Positions 1-8,166 of a stretch of 64,000 bases of DNA are shown here, one piece after another. Each line of letters begins with the position of its first letter. Position 1 is the first letter of the stretch. Origin of the DNA: Bacteroidales bacterium (lineage in GTDB: Bacteria; Bacteroidota; Bacteroidia; Bacteroidales; VadinHA17). The notes beneath the pieces are model-generated. The model saw only the letters and a list, made by a program, of their open reading frames with translations. It was not told the DNA's origin and made no database searches. The DNA is taken from NCBI GenBank assembly GCA_029974835.1, contig JARKQN010000059.1, positions 21,452 to 85,451 on the forward strand, read 5' to 3'. The translations under genes and the position numbers were made by a program.

Positions 1-1
1 A

Positions 2-796
2 GACCGTATTGCAACTGCGATGATCGAGGATGCTGAAAAATCGGGCAAATTAGTTCCTGGTGGAACTTTAATTGAACCAACTTCCGGTAACACAGGGATT
101 GGTCTGGCCATGGTTGGAGCAGTAAAAGGGTATAGAGTAATTCTTGTAATGCCCGCATCGATGAGTGTTGAAAGAAGAAAGATACTCAGGGCATTTGGTG
201 CAGAGGTTGTTCTCACTCCCCCTGAGAATGGGATGAAGGGGGCAGTTGAAAAAGCCATGGAAATAATGGCTGATATAAAAGGCGCATGGATGCCGATGCA
301 GTTTGAAAACAAAGCGAACCCTGATATTCACTCAAAAACTACAGCAACGGAAATATTATCTGATTTCCCTGAAGGTTTTGATTTTATGGTGGCAGGCGTT
401 GGAACGGGCGGACACATCAGCGGTGTTGGAAGGATACTCAAAGGTGAATTCCCTTCACTTAAAATAATTGCTGTAGAACCTGCAGATTCCCCTGTACTCG
501 GTGGTGGCAATCCTGGACCTCACAAAATACAGGGTATTGGTGCCGGATTTGTCCCGAAAAACTGTAATAAAGAAATAATTGACAGAATTATACAGGTGAA
601 AAATGAGGATGCATATGAGATGGCGAGAGAAGCAGCCCGCAGGGAAGGATTGTTTGCAGGGATTTCCACAGGAGCCTCACTTCATGCAGTAAAGATTCTC
701 AATGAGGAAGCTTCAGGAACTTTACGAATAATTTGCTTTGCCTATGACTCAGGCGAAAGATATTTAAGCGTTGAAGACCTCCGGAACCCTGCCTGA
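2..796 (+). CDS. cysK: Cysteine synthase (O-acetylserine sulfhydrylase), 5'-truncated by the window edge
   Basis: PLP enzyme of fold type II that makes cysteine from O-acetylserine and sulfide. The reading frame is open from base 2 and begins with [17 protein letters not shown], so the N-terminal ~40 residues, including the PLP-binding lysine normally just before DRI, lie outside the window. Visible hallmarks are the substrate loop [11 protein letters not shown] near the start, the phosphate-binding [10 protein letters not shown], and GISTGAS towards the C-terminus. The C-terminus ([12 protein letters not shown]) is family-typical. No gene follows on this strand for 269 bases, so it probably ends its transcript. 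A cystathionine beta-synthase-type paralogue cannot be fully excluded without the N-terminus, but CysK is much the best fit. Confidence 0.93.
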   Translation, partial: DRIATAMIEDAEKSGKLVPGGTLIEPTSGNTGIGLAMVGAVKGYRVILVMPASMSVERRKILRAFGAEVVLTPPENGMKGAVEKAMEIMADIKGAWMPMQFENKANPDIHSKTTATEILSDFPEGFDFMVAGVGTGGHISGVGRILKGEFPSLKIIAVEPADSPVLGGGNPGPHKIQGIGAGFVPKNCNKEIIDRIIQVKNEDAYEMAREAARREGLFAGISTGASLHAVKILNEEASGTLRIICFAYDSGERYLSVEDLRNPA

Positions 797-1065
797 ATTA
801 TTCAGGATTTACGGTTATTCCTCAATTTATCCGGCAATTTTTAATAACCATGATGGCAGATGCAGTTTAGAATTGCTTTTTGAATTCTTTTTTCAGAAGA
901 AAAGAGGGGTCAAAAAGAAAATAAAGGTATAAAAATGGAAAATATATATTCTAAAATGGGGGTATATAGAAGAAAAATATATAAAAAATGAAATAAATAT
1001 AAAAATAAATAGGGGGTATAATTAAAAAAAATATATTTTTACAATGGATTTTTAAAATAATAATA
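797..1065 (+). other. A/T-rich leader with G-tracts before the porin gene
   Basis: No gene is visible in these 269 bases. The first half is ordinary sequence. From about 900 the plus strand becomes almost pure A/T with purine bias and is interrupted by short G runs: G4 near 906, G5 at 958-962 and G5 at 1012-1016, the last two each followed by TATA. No clear TTG/TAnnTTTG promoter was found. The same composition recurs at 1862-1985 upstream of amtB, so this looks like a locus-specific regulatory or leader sequence rather than random spacer. Confidence 0.4.
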
Positions 1066-1767
1066 ATGAAAACAAAAAGAAACATGGTAAAAGTATTTGG
1101 ATTGTTGGCCCTGGTTTATTTTTTGTACAGCAATCCGGTAATTGCCCAGGATGAAAAAAAAGTATCAATGGATGCCGGTGCTGATTTTTACAGCAGCTAC
1201 GTCTGGAGAGGCACCCAGTACGGGTCAGGCCCTTCGGTACAGCCTTCAATTACTTTAAATGCCGGTATCTTCAGCGCAGGAGTATGGGGGTCATTCGATT
1301 TTAACGGGTACAGGGAGTCGGATCTCTGGTTTGCATTTGATCTGCCTGCCGGATTCAGACTCGGAATGACTGATTATTATTATCCCGGACTTGATTATTT
1401 CGATTATTCAGAGAATACCGGTGGTCATGCATTTGAAATAAATACCGGTTTCTCAAAAGGAGGTCTTGATCTCTCCGCAAACTATATTCTAAACCAGGCA
1501 GGAAATGCAGGGTCGGCCGGTTCCGATATCTATGCCGAAGCCCGCTATTCCTTCAATCTTTTTTATTTGTTCCTGGGGGCGGGATCAGGCTGGCATACAT
1601 CTCTCCCCGCCGATGAAAAAAACAAAATCAGAATCTGCAACCTGGGACTGGGTACTGTGAAGGAAATAAATATTTCTGAAAAATACACCGTTCCGGTTAA
1701 CGCGCAGGTTATTGTTAATCCGGACCGGAAGATAATGTTCCTTTTGCTGGGATTCACAATTCATTAG
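1066..1767 (+). CDS. TorF-family (Gcw_chp) putative outer-membrane porin
   Basis: A 233-residue secreted beta-barrel. A signal peptide (FGLLALVYFLYSNPVIAQ) is followed by mature sequence rich in alternating aromatic and small residues. The DFYSSYVWRG block near residue 45 is the signature of the Gcw_chp/TorF group, and the C-terminus (LLLGFTIH) ends like an outer-membrane strand. Genes of this type often sit beside ammonium transporters, and here amtB and a P-II gene follow on the same strand. A role in passage of small nitrogen compounds across the outer membrane is inference. A strong terminator lies 16 bases after the stop, so it is transcribed separately from amtB. The start is set by the signal peptide. 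Confidence 0.8.
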   Translation: MKTKRNMVKVFGLLALVYFLYSNPVIAQDEKKVSMDAGADFYSSYVWRGTQYGSGPSVQPSITLNAGIFSAGVWGSFDFNGYRESDLWFAFDLPAGFRLGMTDYYYPGLDYFDYSENTGGHAFEINTGFSKGGLDLSANYILNQAGNAGSAGSDIYAEARYSFNLFYLFLGAGSGWHTSLPADEKNKIRICNLGLGTVKEINISEKYTVPVNAQVIVNPDRKIMFLLLGFTIH

Positions 1768-1782
1768 TGGGGGAAAAACAGG

Positions 1783-1809
1783 AAAAAAGCCGCTTATGCG
1801 GCTTTTTTT
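1783..1809 (+). terminator. Rho-independent terminator after the porin gene
   Basis: An 11-bp perfect stem (1783-1793 with 1798-1808), core AGCCGC/GCGGCT, has a TTAT loop and a T run to 1809. The A-rich left arm makes it potentially bidirectional, but no minus-strand gene lies nearby. Confidence 0.9.
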
Positions 1810-1861
1810 GTTTATAAAGATTGAAAACAATCTTTTTTGTTGAATAAAGTCCTGTCCGGGT

Positions 1862-1985
1862 AATAAAAAAGGGGGGGTATAATGAAAAAAATATAAATAG
1901 ATGTAAAAAGAGATAAAAAAAAGGGGGGTGGAATGAAAAAAAAGATATAAAAAATTGGTATATATATAAAAAAGATATAGGTTTG
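1862..1985 (+). promoter_or_regulatory. amtB promoter region with G-tracts
   Basis: A Bacteroidota promoter is visible: TTG at 1955-1957, 20-base spacer, TAGGTTTG at 1978-1985 (exact match to TAnnTTTG), about 28 bases before the amtB start. Upstream is an A/T-rich purine-biased stretch with a G7 run at 1871-1877 followed by TATAATG and a G6 run at 1923-1928, resembling the leader of the preceding porin gene. I see no sigma-54 (-24/-12) element, so nitrogen control, if any, would use another regulator. Confidence 0.7.
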
Positions 1986-2013
1986 TCACGAAAAAACAAA
2001 AAATAGCTTACAA

Positions 2014-3354
2014 ATGATTATGAAAACAGGAATGAAACGGATTTTTGCAATTCTTTTGTTAAGTGTTTGCGGGTCCTCTGCTTTGATTGCAGCGGAAAAC
2101 ACCCCGGTCGATACCGGGGCAACTGCATGGATGCTGACGTCAACCGCTCTCGTGCTTCTGATGGTGCCCGGACTGGCAATGTTCTATGGCGGACTGGTAA
2201 GGTCGAAAAATGTGCTGGGTACAATTATGCATAGTTTCGCCGCAATGGGTATTATTTCAGTCCTCTGGATGGTTGCAGGTTACTCAATGAGTTTCGGAAC
2301 AAATGTTCTGGGCGGTCTCTTCGGATGGAATAAGGATTATTTCCTGCTGAAAGGTATTGATACAAATATTCTTGAATCAGGAGTGCCGGAATATGTCTTT
2401 ACCATGTTCCAGGGAAAGTTTGCAATCATAACTCCGGCCCTCATCGCCGGAGCTTTTGCCGAAAGAATATCCTTTAAGGCTTACTGTTTCTTTATAGCGC
2501 TATGGAGCCTGTTTGTATATAACCCGCTCTGTCACTGGGTATGGGCGTCCGACGGGTTCCTTTTTAACCTGGGAGCAAAGGGAGCAATCGACTTTGCAGG
2601 CGGAACGGTTGTCCATATTTCTGCAGGTGTCAGCGGACTGGTTGCCGCAATATACCTTGGGTCAAGAAGGGGTTATCCCTACCAGGTTATCCGGCCCAAC
2701 AACCTGGTGATCACCATGCTGGGTGCCGGCCTGCTCTGGGTAGGCTGGTTCGGCTTCAACGCAGGCAGCAGCATTTCGAGCGGATTAAGCACAGCCCAGG
2801 CTCTGACAGCAACACAGATTGCAGCTGCATCCGCCGCACTGACATGGATAGTGATTGAAGGCTTTCACCAGGGAAAAGCCACGGCACTCGGATTCGCCAG
2901 CGGAATTCTTGCAGGCCTGGTTGCCGTTACACCCGCTGCAGGTGTGGTACAGCCATATGGAGCATTGCTGATCGGGATATTTGCCTCAGTCCTTTGCTAC
3001 CTGGCAATACAGGTTAAAAACAGGCTCGGCTACGACGACAGCCTCGATGCATTCGGGATACACGGCGTGGGAGGAATGGCCGGCGCTCTTTTGCTTACTT
3101 TCTTTATCAGACCCTCATGGATGGCTGAAGCCGCCGGAGCTTCACCCACAGGTTCATGGACAATATGGAACCAGCTGGGAGTCCAGGCCCTTGCCGTGGG
3201 TGTCGCGGTTGCCTATGCGGCCATAATGACACTTGTTTTATTATACGGACTCAATAAAATTATGAAAATAAAATCTGAGGAAGCTGACGAAATGGCCGGT
3301 CTCGACAGATCGTACCACGGAGAAAGAGGTTACGGAATGGTTAACCCTAGCTGA
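2014..3354 (+). CDS. amtB: Ammonium transporter
   Basis: A 446-residue Amt/Rh-family channel for ammonium uptake in the inner membrane. An N-terminal signal-like segment (IFAILLLSVCGSSALIA) is followed by eleven predicted membrane spans. The start MVPGLAMFYGGLVRSKN is classic Amt. The two pore histidines are present, in NPLCHWVWASDG (about residue 174) and DAFGIHGVGGMAG (about 350). The cytoplasmic C-terminus (DEMAGLDRSYHGERGY) carries the conserved segment that contacts P-II proteins. A P-II gene starts 24 bases downstream, giving the standard amtB-glnK pair. It has its own promoter at 1955-1985. Start codons at 2014 and 2020 are both possible. Confidence 0.96.
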   Translation: MIMKTGMKRIFAILLLSVCGSSALIAAENTPVDTGATAWMLTSTALVLLMVPGLAMFYGGLVRSKNVLGTIMHSFAAMGIISVLWMVAGYSMSFGTNVLGGLFGWNKDYFLLKGIDTNILESGVPEYVFTMFQGKFAIITPALIAGAFAERISFKAYCFFIALWSLFVYNPLCHWVWASDGFLFNLGAKGAIDFAGGTVVHISAGVSGLVAAIYLGSRRGYPYQVIRPNNLVITMLGAGLLWVGWFGFNAGSSISSGLSTAQALTATQIAAASAALTWIVIEGFHQGKATALGFASGILAGLVAVTPAAGVVQPYGALLIGIFASVLCYLAIQVKNRLGYDDSLDAFGIHGVGGMAGALLLTFFIRPSWMAEAAGASPTGSWTIWNQLGVQALAVGVAVAYAAIMTLVLLYGLNKIMKIKSEEADEMAGLDRSYHGERGYGMVNPS

Positions 3355-3378
3355 TTTGAAATTTTAAAACATTATGCC

Positions 3379-3726
3379 ATGAAATTAATAACTGCAATAA
3401 TCAGGGAAGTGCAACTCGACAAGGTAAGGGAAGCTCTCATTGAAACCGGAATTAACAGGATAACGGTAAGTCTTGTTTCAGGTAACGGCCGCCAGAGAAT
3501 AGAGGAAATGTACAGGGGGCTTACTATAGTGCCCGATCTCATTCCGAAGATAAGGATTGAAATTGCCGTAAATGATGAATCGGTTGAAAAAGCCGTGCAG
3601 ACCATTCTTAAATCGGCAAAGACCAATGGCCCGGAAGGTTCTTCGGGCGACGGAAAGATTTTTATTATCCCCCTTGAGGATTGCATCAGGATACGGACAG
3701 GCGAAAGAGGTCCTTCCGCCATCTGA
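3379..3726 (+). CDS. glnK: P-II family nitrogen regulatory protein with altered T-loop
   Basis: A trimeric signalling protein expected to bind ATP/ADP and 2-oxoglutarate and to plug AmtB when nitrogen is plentiful. It has 115 residues with the fold-defining segments AIIREVQLDKVREAL, the B-loop region GDGKIFI and the C-loop IRIRTGER. The T-loop reads GRQRIEEMYRGLTIVPDLIPK. Against E. coli GlnB it is one residue shorter, and the uridylylated tyrosine (Tyr51) is an isoleucine, while the Tyr46 equivalent is kept. Control by uridylylation is therefore unlikely, and direct effector sensing is the simpler inference. It is co-transcribed with amtB and ends at a strong terminator. GlnB versus GlnK naming rests on linkage to amtB. 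Confidence 0.93.
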   Translation: MKLITAIIREVQLDKVREALIETGINRITVSLVSGNGRQRIEEMYRGLTIVPDLIPKIRIEIAVNDESVEKAVQTILKSAKTNGPEGSSGDGKIFIIPLEDCIRIRTGERGPSAI

Positions 3727-3750
3727 TTCATAGGTTGGTTAGGTTAGTAT

Positions 3751-3788
3751 GGAAGACCCGGTGAAAAGTTCACCGGGTCTTCCTTTTT
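3751..3788 (+). terminator. Rho-independent terminator of amtB-glnK
   Basis: A 14-bp perfect stem (3751-3764 with 3770-3783), core GAAGACCCGG/CCGGGTCTTC, has a 5-base loop and a T5 run at 3784-3788. Confidence 0.93.
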
Positions 3789-3799
3789 GCTTTTATCTT

Positions 3800-3829
3800 T
3801 TGTCTTTTATCTTTCTTTTCCTATATTTG
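3800..3829 (+). promoter_or_regulatory. Promoter of the comM-like gene
   Basis: TTG at 3800-3802, a 19-base spacer and TATATTTG at 3822-3829 match the Bacteroidota primary sigma consensus. The expected start site is roughly 20 bases before the ATG at 3858. Confidence 0.75.
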
Positions 3830-3857
3830 TTATGCATTTCCTTAAACGTGCTTAAAC

Positions 3858-5396
3858 ATGCTGGTAAAGACATTTGCAAGTGCAGTAACCGGCATTGATG
3901 CTGTTACTGTTACCATTGAGGTAAATCTCTCCCGGGGAATCAGGTTTTTCCTTGTCGGGCTTCCCGATGTGGCTGTTAAGGAGAGTCAGCAGAGGATAGA
4001 ATCGGCCCTGCGCTCTCTTGGTTTTCACTGGCCCGGGAAGCAGGTTGTAATAAATATGGCTCCGGCCGATATCCGGAAGGAGGGTTCTGCTTACGACCTT
4101 CCGCTCGCTGCAGCCATCCTGGCCGCCGATGAAAAGATTTCTCAGGGGGCGCTCGACTCCTTCATGATGATGGGCGAACTCTCCCTCGACGGCACCCTCA
4201 AACCTGTAAGGGGCGTGCTGCCAATGGCGATAAAGGCAAGGGATGAAGGCTTCAGGGGATTGATAGTGCCTTCGGGTAATTCATGCGAGGCCGCAGTGGT
4301 GAGGGGGATAGATGTTTACGGCATGAATTCGCTTGGGGATGTGCTGGCATTTTTTAACGGCAGAAACGGTTTTGAACCGGTAAGAGTGGATATAGAAGAG
4401 CTGTTCAGCAGGGAAGCAAACAGATATGATATTGATTTCTCGGATGTAAAGGGTCAGGAGAGCGTTAAGAGAGCTCTCGAGGTTGCAGCAGCCGGAAATC
4501 ATAATGTGATAATGGTCGGCCCGCCAGGATCGGGAAAGACAATGCTGGCAAAAAGGCTCCCTACAATTATACCGCCCCTTATGCTTGAGGAAGCGCTTGA
4601 AACTACAAAGATCCATTCGGTAGCCGGCAAACTGGGCGACAATGTCTCGCTTATGACCAGGCGCCCCTTCCGTTCGCCTCATCATACAATCTCCGATGTC
4701 GCCCTGGTCGGCGGGGGAACATTCCCGCAGCCCGGGGAAATATCGCTTGCCCACAACGGAGTCCTCTTCCTCGACGAACTGCCCGAATTCAGAAGAACAG
4801 TGCTCGAAGTGCTGCGCCAACCCCTCGAAGACAGGATCATAACAATCTCCAGGGCAAAATTCACCGTTGATTATCCTGCAAATTTCCAGCTGATTGCTTC
4901 AATGAATCCCTGCCCGTGCGGCTACCATAACCACCCCGAAAAAGAGTGCTCCTGCAGCTCCGGAATGGTCCAGAAATACCTCAGCCGGATCTCAGGTCCG
5001 CTTCTGGACAGGATCGACATACACATTGAAGTGGTTCCAGTAAAGTACGATAAACTTTCAGGCAATCTGAATACCGAAAAGTCTGCAGCTATCAGGGAGA
5101 GAGTCATAAAAGCCAGAAATATCCAGGCCGAAAGATATGCCGGATACCCGGGGATTTATACAAACTCCCAGATAACCCCTTCACTGCAGAGGAGATTCTG
5201 CCATCTGAATGAGGCGGGAAGCCGCCTGCTTAAGACCGCCATGGACGTCAGGGGGCTGTCGGCCCGCGCGTATGACAGAATTTTAAAAACGGCCAGGACC
5301 ATCGCCGACCTCGACGGATCACAGAATATAGAGGCAAACCATATAGCCGAGGCAATTAATTACCGTAACCTCGACAGGGAAGGATGGGCAGGGTAG
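3858..5396 (+). CDS. comM: YifB/ComM-family Mg-chelatase-like AAA+ ATPase
   Basis: A 512-residue AAA+ ATPase. In naturally competent bacteria ComM is a hexameric helicase that promotes branch migration during recombination of imported DNA. An N-terminal ChlI-like domain (LVGLPDVAVKESQQRIESAL) is followed by Walker A GPPGSGKTMLAKR near residue 220, Walker B LFLDELPEF near 301, a cysteine-rich insert (CPCGYHNHPEKECSC) near 350 and the C-terminal lid. Length is normal and all motifs are intact. It has its own promoter and is followed by a short tandem repeat. Natural competence is not shown by this gene alone, since the family is also kept in non-competent bacteria. Confidence 0.93.
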   Translation: MLVKTFASAVTGIDAVTVTIEVNLSRGIRFFLVGLPDVAVKESQQRIESALRSLGFHWPGKQVVINMAPADIRKEGSAYDLPLAAAILAADEKISQGALDSFMMMGELSLDGTLKPVRGVLPMAIKARDEGFRGLIVPSGNSCEAAVVRGIDVYGMNSLGDVLAFFNGRNGFEPVRVDIEELFSREANRYDIDFSDVKGQESVKRALEVAAAGNHNVIMVGPPGSGKTMLAKRLPTIIPPLMLEEALETTKIHSVAGKLGDNVSLMTRRPFRSPHHTISDVALVGGGTFPQPGEISLAHNGVLFLDELPEFRRTVLEVLRQPLEDRIITISRAKFTVDYPANFQLIASMNPCPCGYHNHPEKECSCSSGMVQKYLSRISGPLLDRIDIHIEVVPVKYDKLSGNLNTEKSAAIRERVIKARNIQAERYAGYPGIYTNSQITPSLQRRFCHLNEAGSRLLKTAMDVRGLSARAYDRILKTARTIADLDGSQNIEANHIAEAINYRNLDREGWAG

Positions 5397-5400
5397 GAAA

Positions 5401-5441
5401 GTGAGAGTGAGAGCGAGAGCGAGAGTGAGAGTGAGAGTGAG
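5401..5441. repeat. GAGAGT/GAGAGC hexanucleotide tandem repeat
   Basis: About seven imperfect six-base units (GTGAGA and GCGAGA variants) fill the gap between the convergent comM-like gene and the acyltransferase gene. It is intergenic, so copy-number change would not alter either protein. Confidence 0.85.
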
Positions 5442-5494
5442 TGCAAGTGCGGAAGGGAGTGGAATTTCAGGGTGCAGGGAGTTTACAGCCGGAT

Positions 5495-6808
5495 TCAGAC
5501 AGACTTATACTCCTCAAACTCCTTCAGGATTTCTGCTCTTCGCGCAGAGAGTTCCTTAATAAGCCCGGGCCTGGTAAGTTTCTTCAGCCGGTACCTGAAG
5601 GTGTGATACCTCTCCCTGGCAATCTCCTGGTAAAAGAGAACAGCATACCCGAGAAGCGGTACGGCAAGCGCCGCAGGTATTCCCCACCATCCGAGGAAAA
5701 CAACGGAAAGTATTGCTGCAACGGGGAAATAAATAATATAAAGTATCGTCCCGACAGCCATGTAAACTGAACTGTAGAACCTGAGGTCTTTAATCAGGGT
5801 GTTGCAGATGATGCGCGGAACCAGATAGGGTATAAGGTTTGCAGCATAACCCGCAACAAATAGCGGTAATCCGGCAACAAGTGTCAGATACCTCAGGAAT
5901 CCGTAATCGAGCTTCCTTGCGATGTTTTCATCCCTGATGCCATTTTCCTGAAGCAGCTTCATATAGGCACCGGCCTTTTCCCTGAACAGGTTAAGCTTCT
6001 CCCGGTCGCGGATATCCATGTAATTTATTTTATCGCATATGCCTTTCTCCATAGCCCTGCGGCTGTCATCGTCAAATTTCCATCTGAAGAAAGGATGAAT
6101 GGTGTTGTTGCGGGCCATCATCAGCATCTGTTCTGCAAAGGTGTCATTCTCAGGGTTCTCGACAATAATTACCTGTCTGTTCAGTCCGGCTGCCACTTTT
6201 TCGTTGAAGGCCAGAAGCGCCTTTGCCTTGTTGGTCTCGTACAGGCTCTTTAACTCCTTTATGCTGAAGGCATCATCAAAGTTTATCAGTACCTCTTTAC
6301 GGAATTTTGAAGGATAGGTATAATTTATCCCTACAGGTACAATATGAACGTCAAGTCCGAATTCCTCCTCGGCTCCGAAAGCCATCCTCCCCGTTCCCTT
6401 CCTGAGTTTCTGGAGACGTTTCTCCTGCACGCATATCCCTTCGGAGAATACAACATAGTTCCCGTTCTTCTTAAGCACGTCGTATATCCAATTGAATGTC
6501 TCCCTGTTCCTGTGAACATTTTCAAGTCCCTCCTCGAACCGGTATACGGGCGATACGTTAAGTTCCCGCAGGCAGAACCTGGCTATTGAATTACGGAACA
6601 TGTCCGCCCGCATAAGAAAATTGATGGGCTGCGTCAGATAAGCCCCTACCAGCATCCCGTCGGTAAATGAGTTCTGATGATTGCCGGCAAAAAGCAAAGG
6701 CTTGTCGAGCGGGACTTTCTTCAGATTGGAATAGAAAATTCTCCTGAAAAAGACCCTGAATGTAAAGGGGGGAAGGATAAACGTCAGAAACCTGTAAAAA
6801 ATACCCAT
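5495..6808 (-). CDS. PlsC-type phospholipid/lysophospholipid acyltransferase with C-terminal membrane region
   Basis: A 437-residue acyltransferase-like protein of the glycerolipid (PlsC) superfamily. The catalytic motif is NHQNSFTD at residues 43-50, i.e. H-X5-D, the spacing seen in the GPAT/DHAPAT-like branch rather than the H-X4-D of AGPAT. A second block (YVVFSEGICVQEKRLQKLRKGTGRMA) matches the FPEG-type substrate motif and its downstream basic stretch. The last ~130 residues hold hydrophobic segments (LVAGLPLFVAGYAANLIPYLV, TILYIIYFPVAAILSVVFLG), so it is a membrane enzyme. The substrate is unknown. A -7-like element (TAAGTTTG, complement of 6828-6835) lies just upstream without a matching TTG. 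It appears monocistronic. Confidence 0.85.
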   Translation of the reverse strand: MGIFYRFLTFILPPFTFRVFFRRIFYSNLKKVPLDKPLLFAGNHQNSFTDGMLVGAYLTQPINFLMRADMFRNSIARFCLRELNVSPVYRFEEGLENVHRNRETFNWIYDVLKKNGNYVVFSEGICVQEKRLQKLRKGTGRMAFGAEEEFGLDVHIVPVGINYTYPSKFRKEVLINFDDAFSIKELKSLYETNKAKALLAFNEKVAAGLNRQVIIVENPENDTFAEQMLMMARNNTIHPFFRWKFDDDSRRAMEKGICDKINYMDIRDREKLNLFREKAGAYMKLLQENGIRDENIARKLDYGFLRYLTLVAGLPLFVAGYAANLIPYLVPRIICNTLIKDLRFYSSVYMAVGTILYIIYFPVAAILSVVFLGWWGIPAALAVPLLGYAVLFYQEIARERYHTFRYRLKKLTRPGLIKELSARRAEILKEFEEYKSV

Positions 6809-7057
6809 GTCAAACCCAAAAAACGGTCAAACTTAAAGGTTTTTCAGGGAAAATTTTATCCCTGTCTGATAACTGGGTATTTATGCTTATTCCAATATTG
6901 GTATAAAAACCTATCAGGAATATGAACCTGTTCCGGTACTCAGGAACATTTTGCTGCATTGAAGGGTGTCCGCTTTTTTATCACGTTATTATAATAATTT
7001 GTAATATTGATGATTATTAGTATTTTTATTGTCAGTAAAATTTAGTTGCTGCCCTAT
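6809..7057. other. Intergenic region between divergent genes
   Basis: These 249 bases separate the acyltransferase (minus) from the SiaB-like gene (plus). The stretch holds a small dyad GTTCC-N8-GGAAC near 6929-6947 and an A/T-rich stretch at 6975-7045. I found no clear plus-strand promoter and no gene. Confidence 0.4.
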
Positions 7058-8164
7058 ATGGATTTTATCCGTGCAATAAGACAAAAGATACATGAAGGGA
7101 ACCTGATGTTTGTTTACCGCGGTGTTGTGACGGTTGAGAACACTTCTTCCCTGCTTATGCTGCTCGAGAAGGAGATGGAAAGTTCGGAGTTCGGTTTTCA
7201 GGGACGTAAACGACTCTTTATGTTTGTGCTTGAAAGCCTGCAGAATGTATCCCGACACAGTACATCTGATGATTACTCCGAAATGTCGCTGGTGATGTAT
7301 TCAAGAAGGCCGGACGGTTACACGGTAACAACGGGCAACGTTATAGAGACCTCGCAGATCGGGAATCTCAAAAAGAAACTTGAAGAGATCAATAATCTTG
7401 AACCGGGCGAAATAAGGACGGTATATCGTCAGATGCTTAACGCCTCGGAATTCAGTACCAAGGGAGGGGCTGGTCTGGGGCTGATAGAGATGGCTAAAAA
7501 AACCGGGAACAGGCTGGATTACGACTTTGTACAGCTCGACGGGGATTACTCTTATTTTATTCTGAGCAAAACAGTCGACTCAAAAGGTACGGGTTTCAGA
7601 ACCGGATCTGCCGGCAGATTTGAAGGCAGGTCAGTTTCCGAGCTTGAGCAGCTTATGGCTTCCTATAACATCTACATGATATGGTCGGGTCATTTCTCAC
7701 CCGACGTCAGCAAGGAAGTGCTCTCATTTGCGGAAACCAGGCTGTCGGAAGGTGATACCGATACCGCTCTCAGAAGGAAAGTGTTCGGTGTCCTGGTGGA
7801 GGCTCTCGACAACGTTGCGAGGCACAATCCCGGCCAAACGGTTGAGGAGCAGTATGGCATGCCCCTGGTGCTTATCAGGTTTAAAGAGAAGGAATACACG
7901 ATTACAACAGGCAATCTTATCGAAAATGATAAGATCTCCCCGTTCAGGCAAAAGCTTGATACAATAAACAATGCCGACAGGGAAGGACTTAAGAATCTCC
8001 TGAAACAATCGCTGATGAATCAGCAGATGAATGTACAGAGCACAGGAAATCTCGGGCTGATAGAAATGGCAAGGAAGTCGGACGGTAAACTGAATTACAA
8101 TTTTGAGAAAATAAACGACAGGTATTCCTATTTTATCCTTGAAGTCAAAGTGTCGGGCCGGTAG
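7058..8164 (+). CDS. Tandem SiaB-family (DUF6272) histidine-kinase-like protein
   Basis: A 368-residue soluble protein made of two homologous SiaB-like ATPase-fold halves joined by a short linker, about residues 1-175 and 190-368. Each half has an N-box-like helix (ESLQNVSRHS in the first, EALDNVARHN in the second), a TTGN(V/L)IE strand (about residues 90 and 285) and a glycine motif ending in LGLIEMA (GGAGLGLIEMAKK and TGNLGLIEMARK). SiaB of Pseudomonas is a kinase for the STAS protein SiaC, opposing the phosphatase SiaA. Family members are normally a single domain, so the duplication is unusual. No SiaA, SiaC or SiaD partner lies beside it. Start: ATG at 7058 is chosen over TTG at 7046. It ends 2 bases from the convergent lpxH. 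Confidence 0.8.
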   Translation: MDFIRAIRQKIHEGNLMFVYRGVVTVENTSSLLMLLEKEMESSEFGFQGRKRLFMFVLESLQNVSRHSTSDDYSEMSLVMYSRRPDGYTVTTGNVIETSQIGNLKKKLEEINNLEPGEIRTVYRQMLNASEFSTKGGAGLGLIEMAKKTGNRLDYDFVQLDGDYSYFILSKTVDSKGTGFRTGSAGRFEGRSVSELEQLMASYNIYMIWSGHFSPDVSKEVLSFAETRLSEGDTDTALRRKVFGVLVEALDNVARHNPGQTVEEQYGMPLVLIRFKEKEYTITTGNLIENDKISPFRQKLDTINNADREGLKNLLKQSLMNQQMNVQSTGNLGLIEMARKSDGKLNYNFEKINDRYSYFILEVKVSGR

Positions 8165-8166
8165 TA

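Noticed and set aside
1585..1999. Minus-strand open frames rich in Phe/Tyr over the A/T-rich amtB leader
   Set aside because: They are low-complexity translations of poly-A/T sequence, overlap the porin gene and a terminator, and have no recognisable domain.
1862..2013. Sigma-54 type promoter for amtB
   Set aside because: No GG...GC pair with -24/-12 spacing was found; a normal TTG/TAnnTTTG promoter is present instead.
5401..5441. CRISPR-like repeat
   Set aside because: Units are six bases and contiguous, without spacers, and no cas genes are near.
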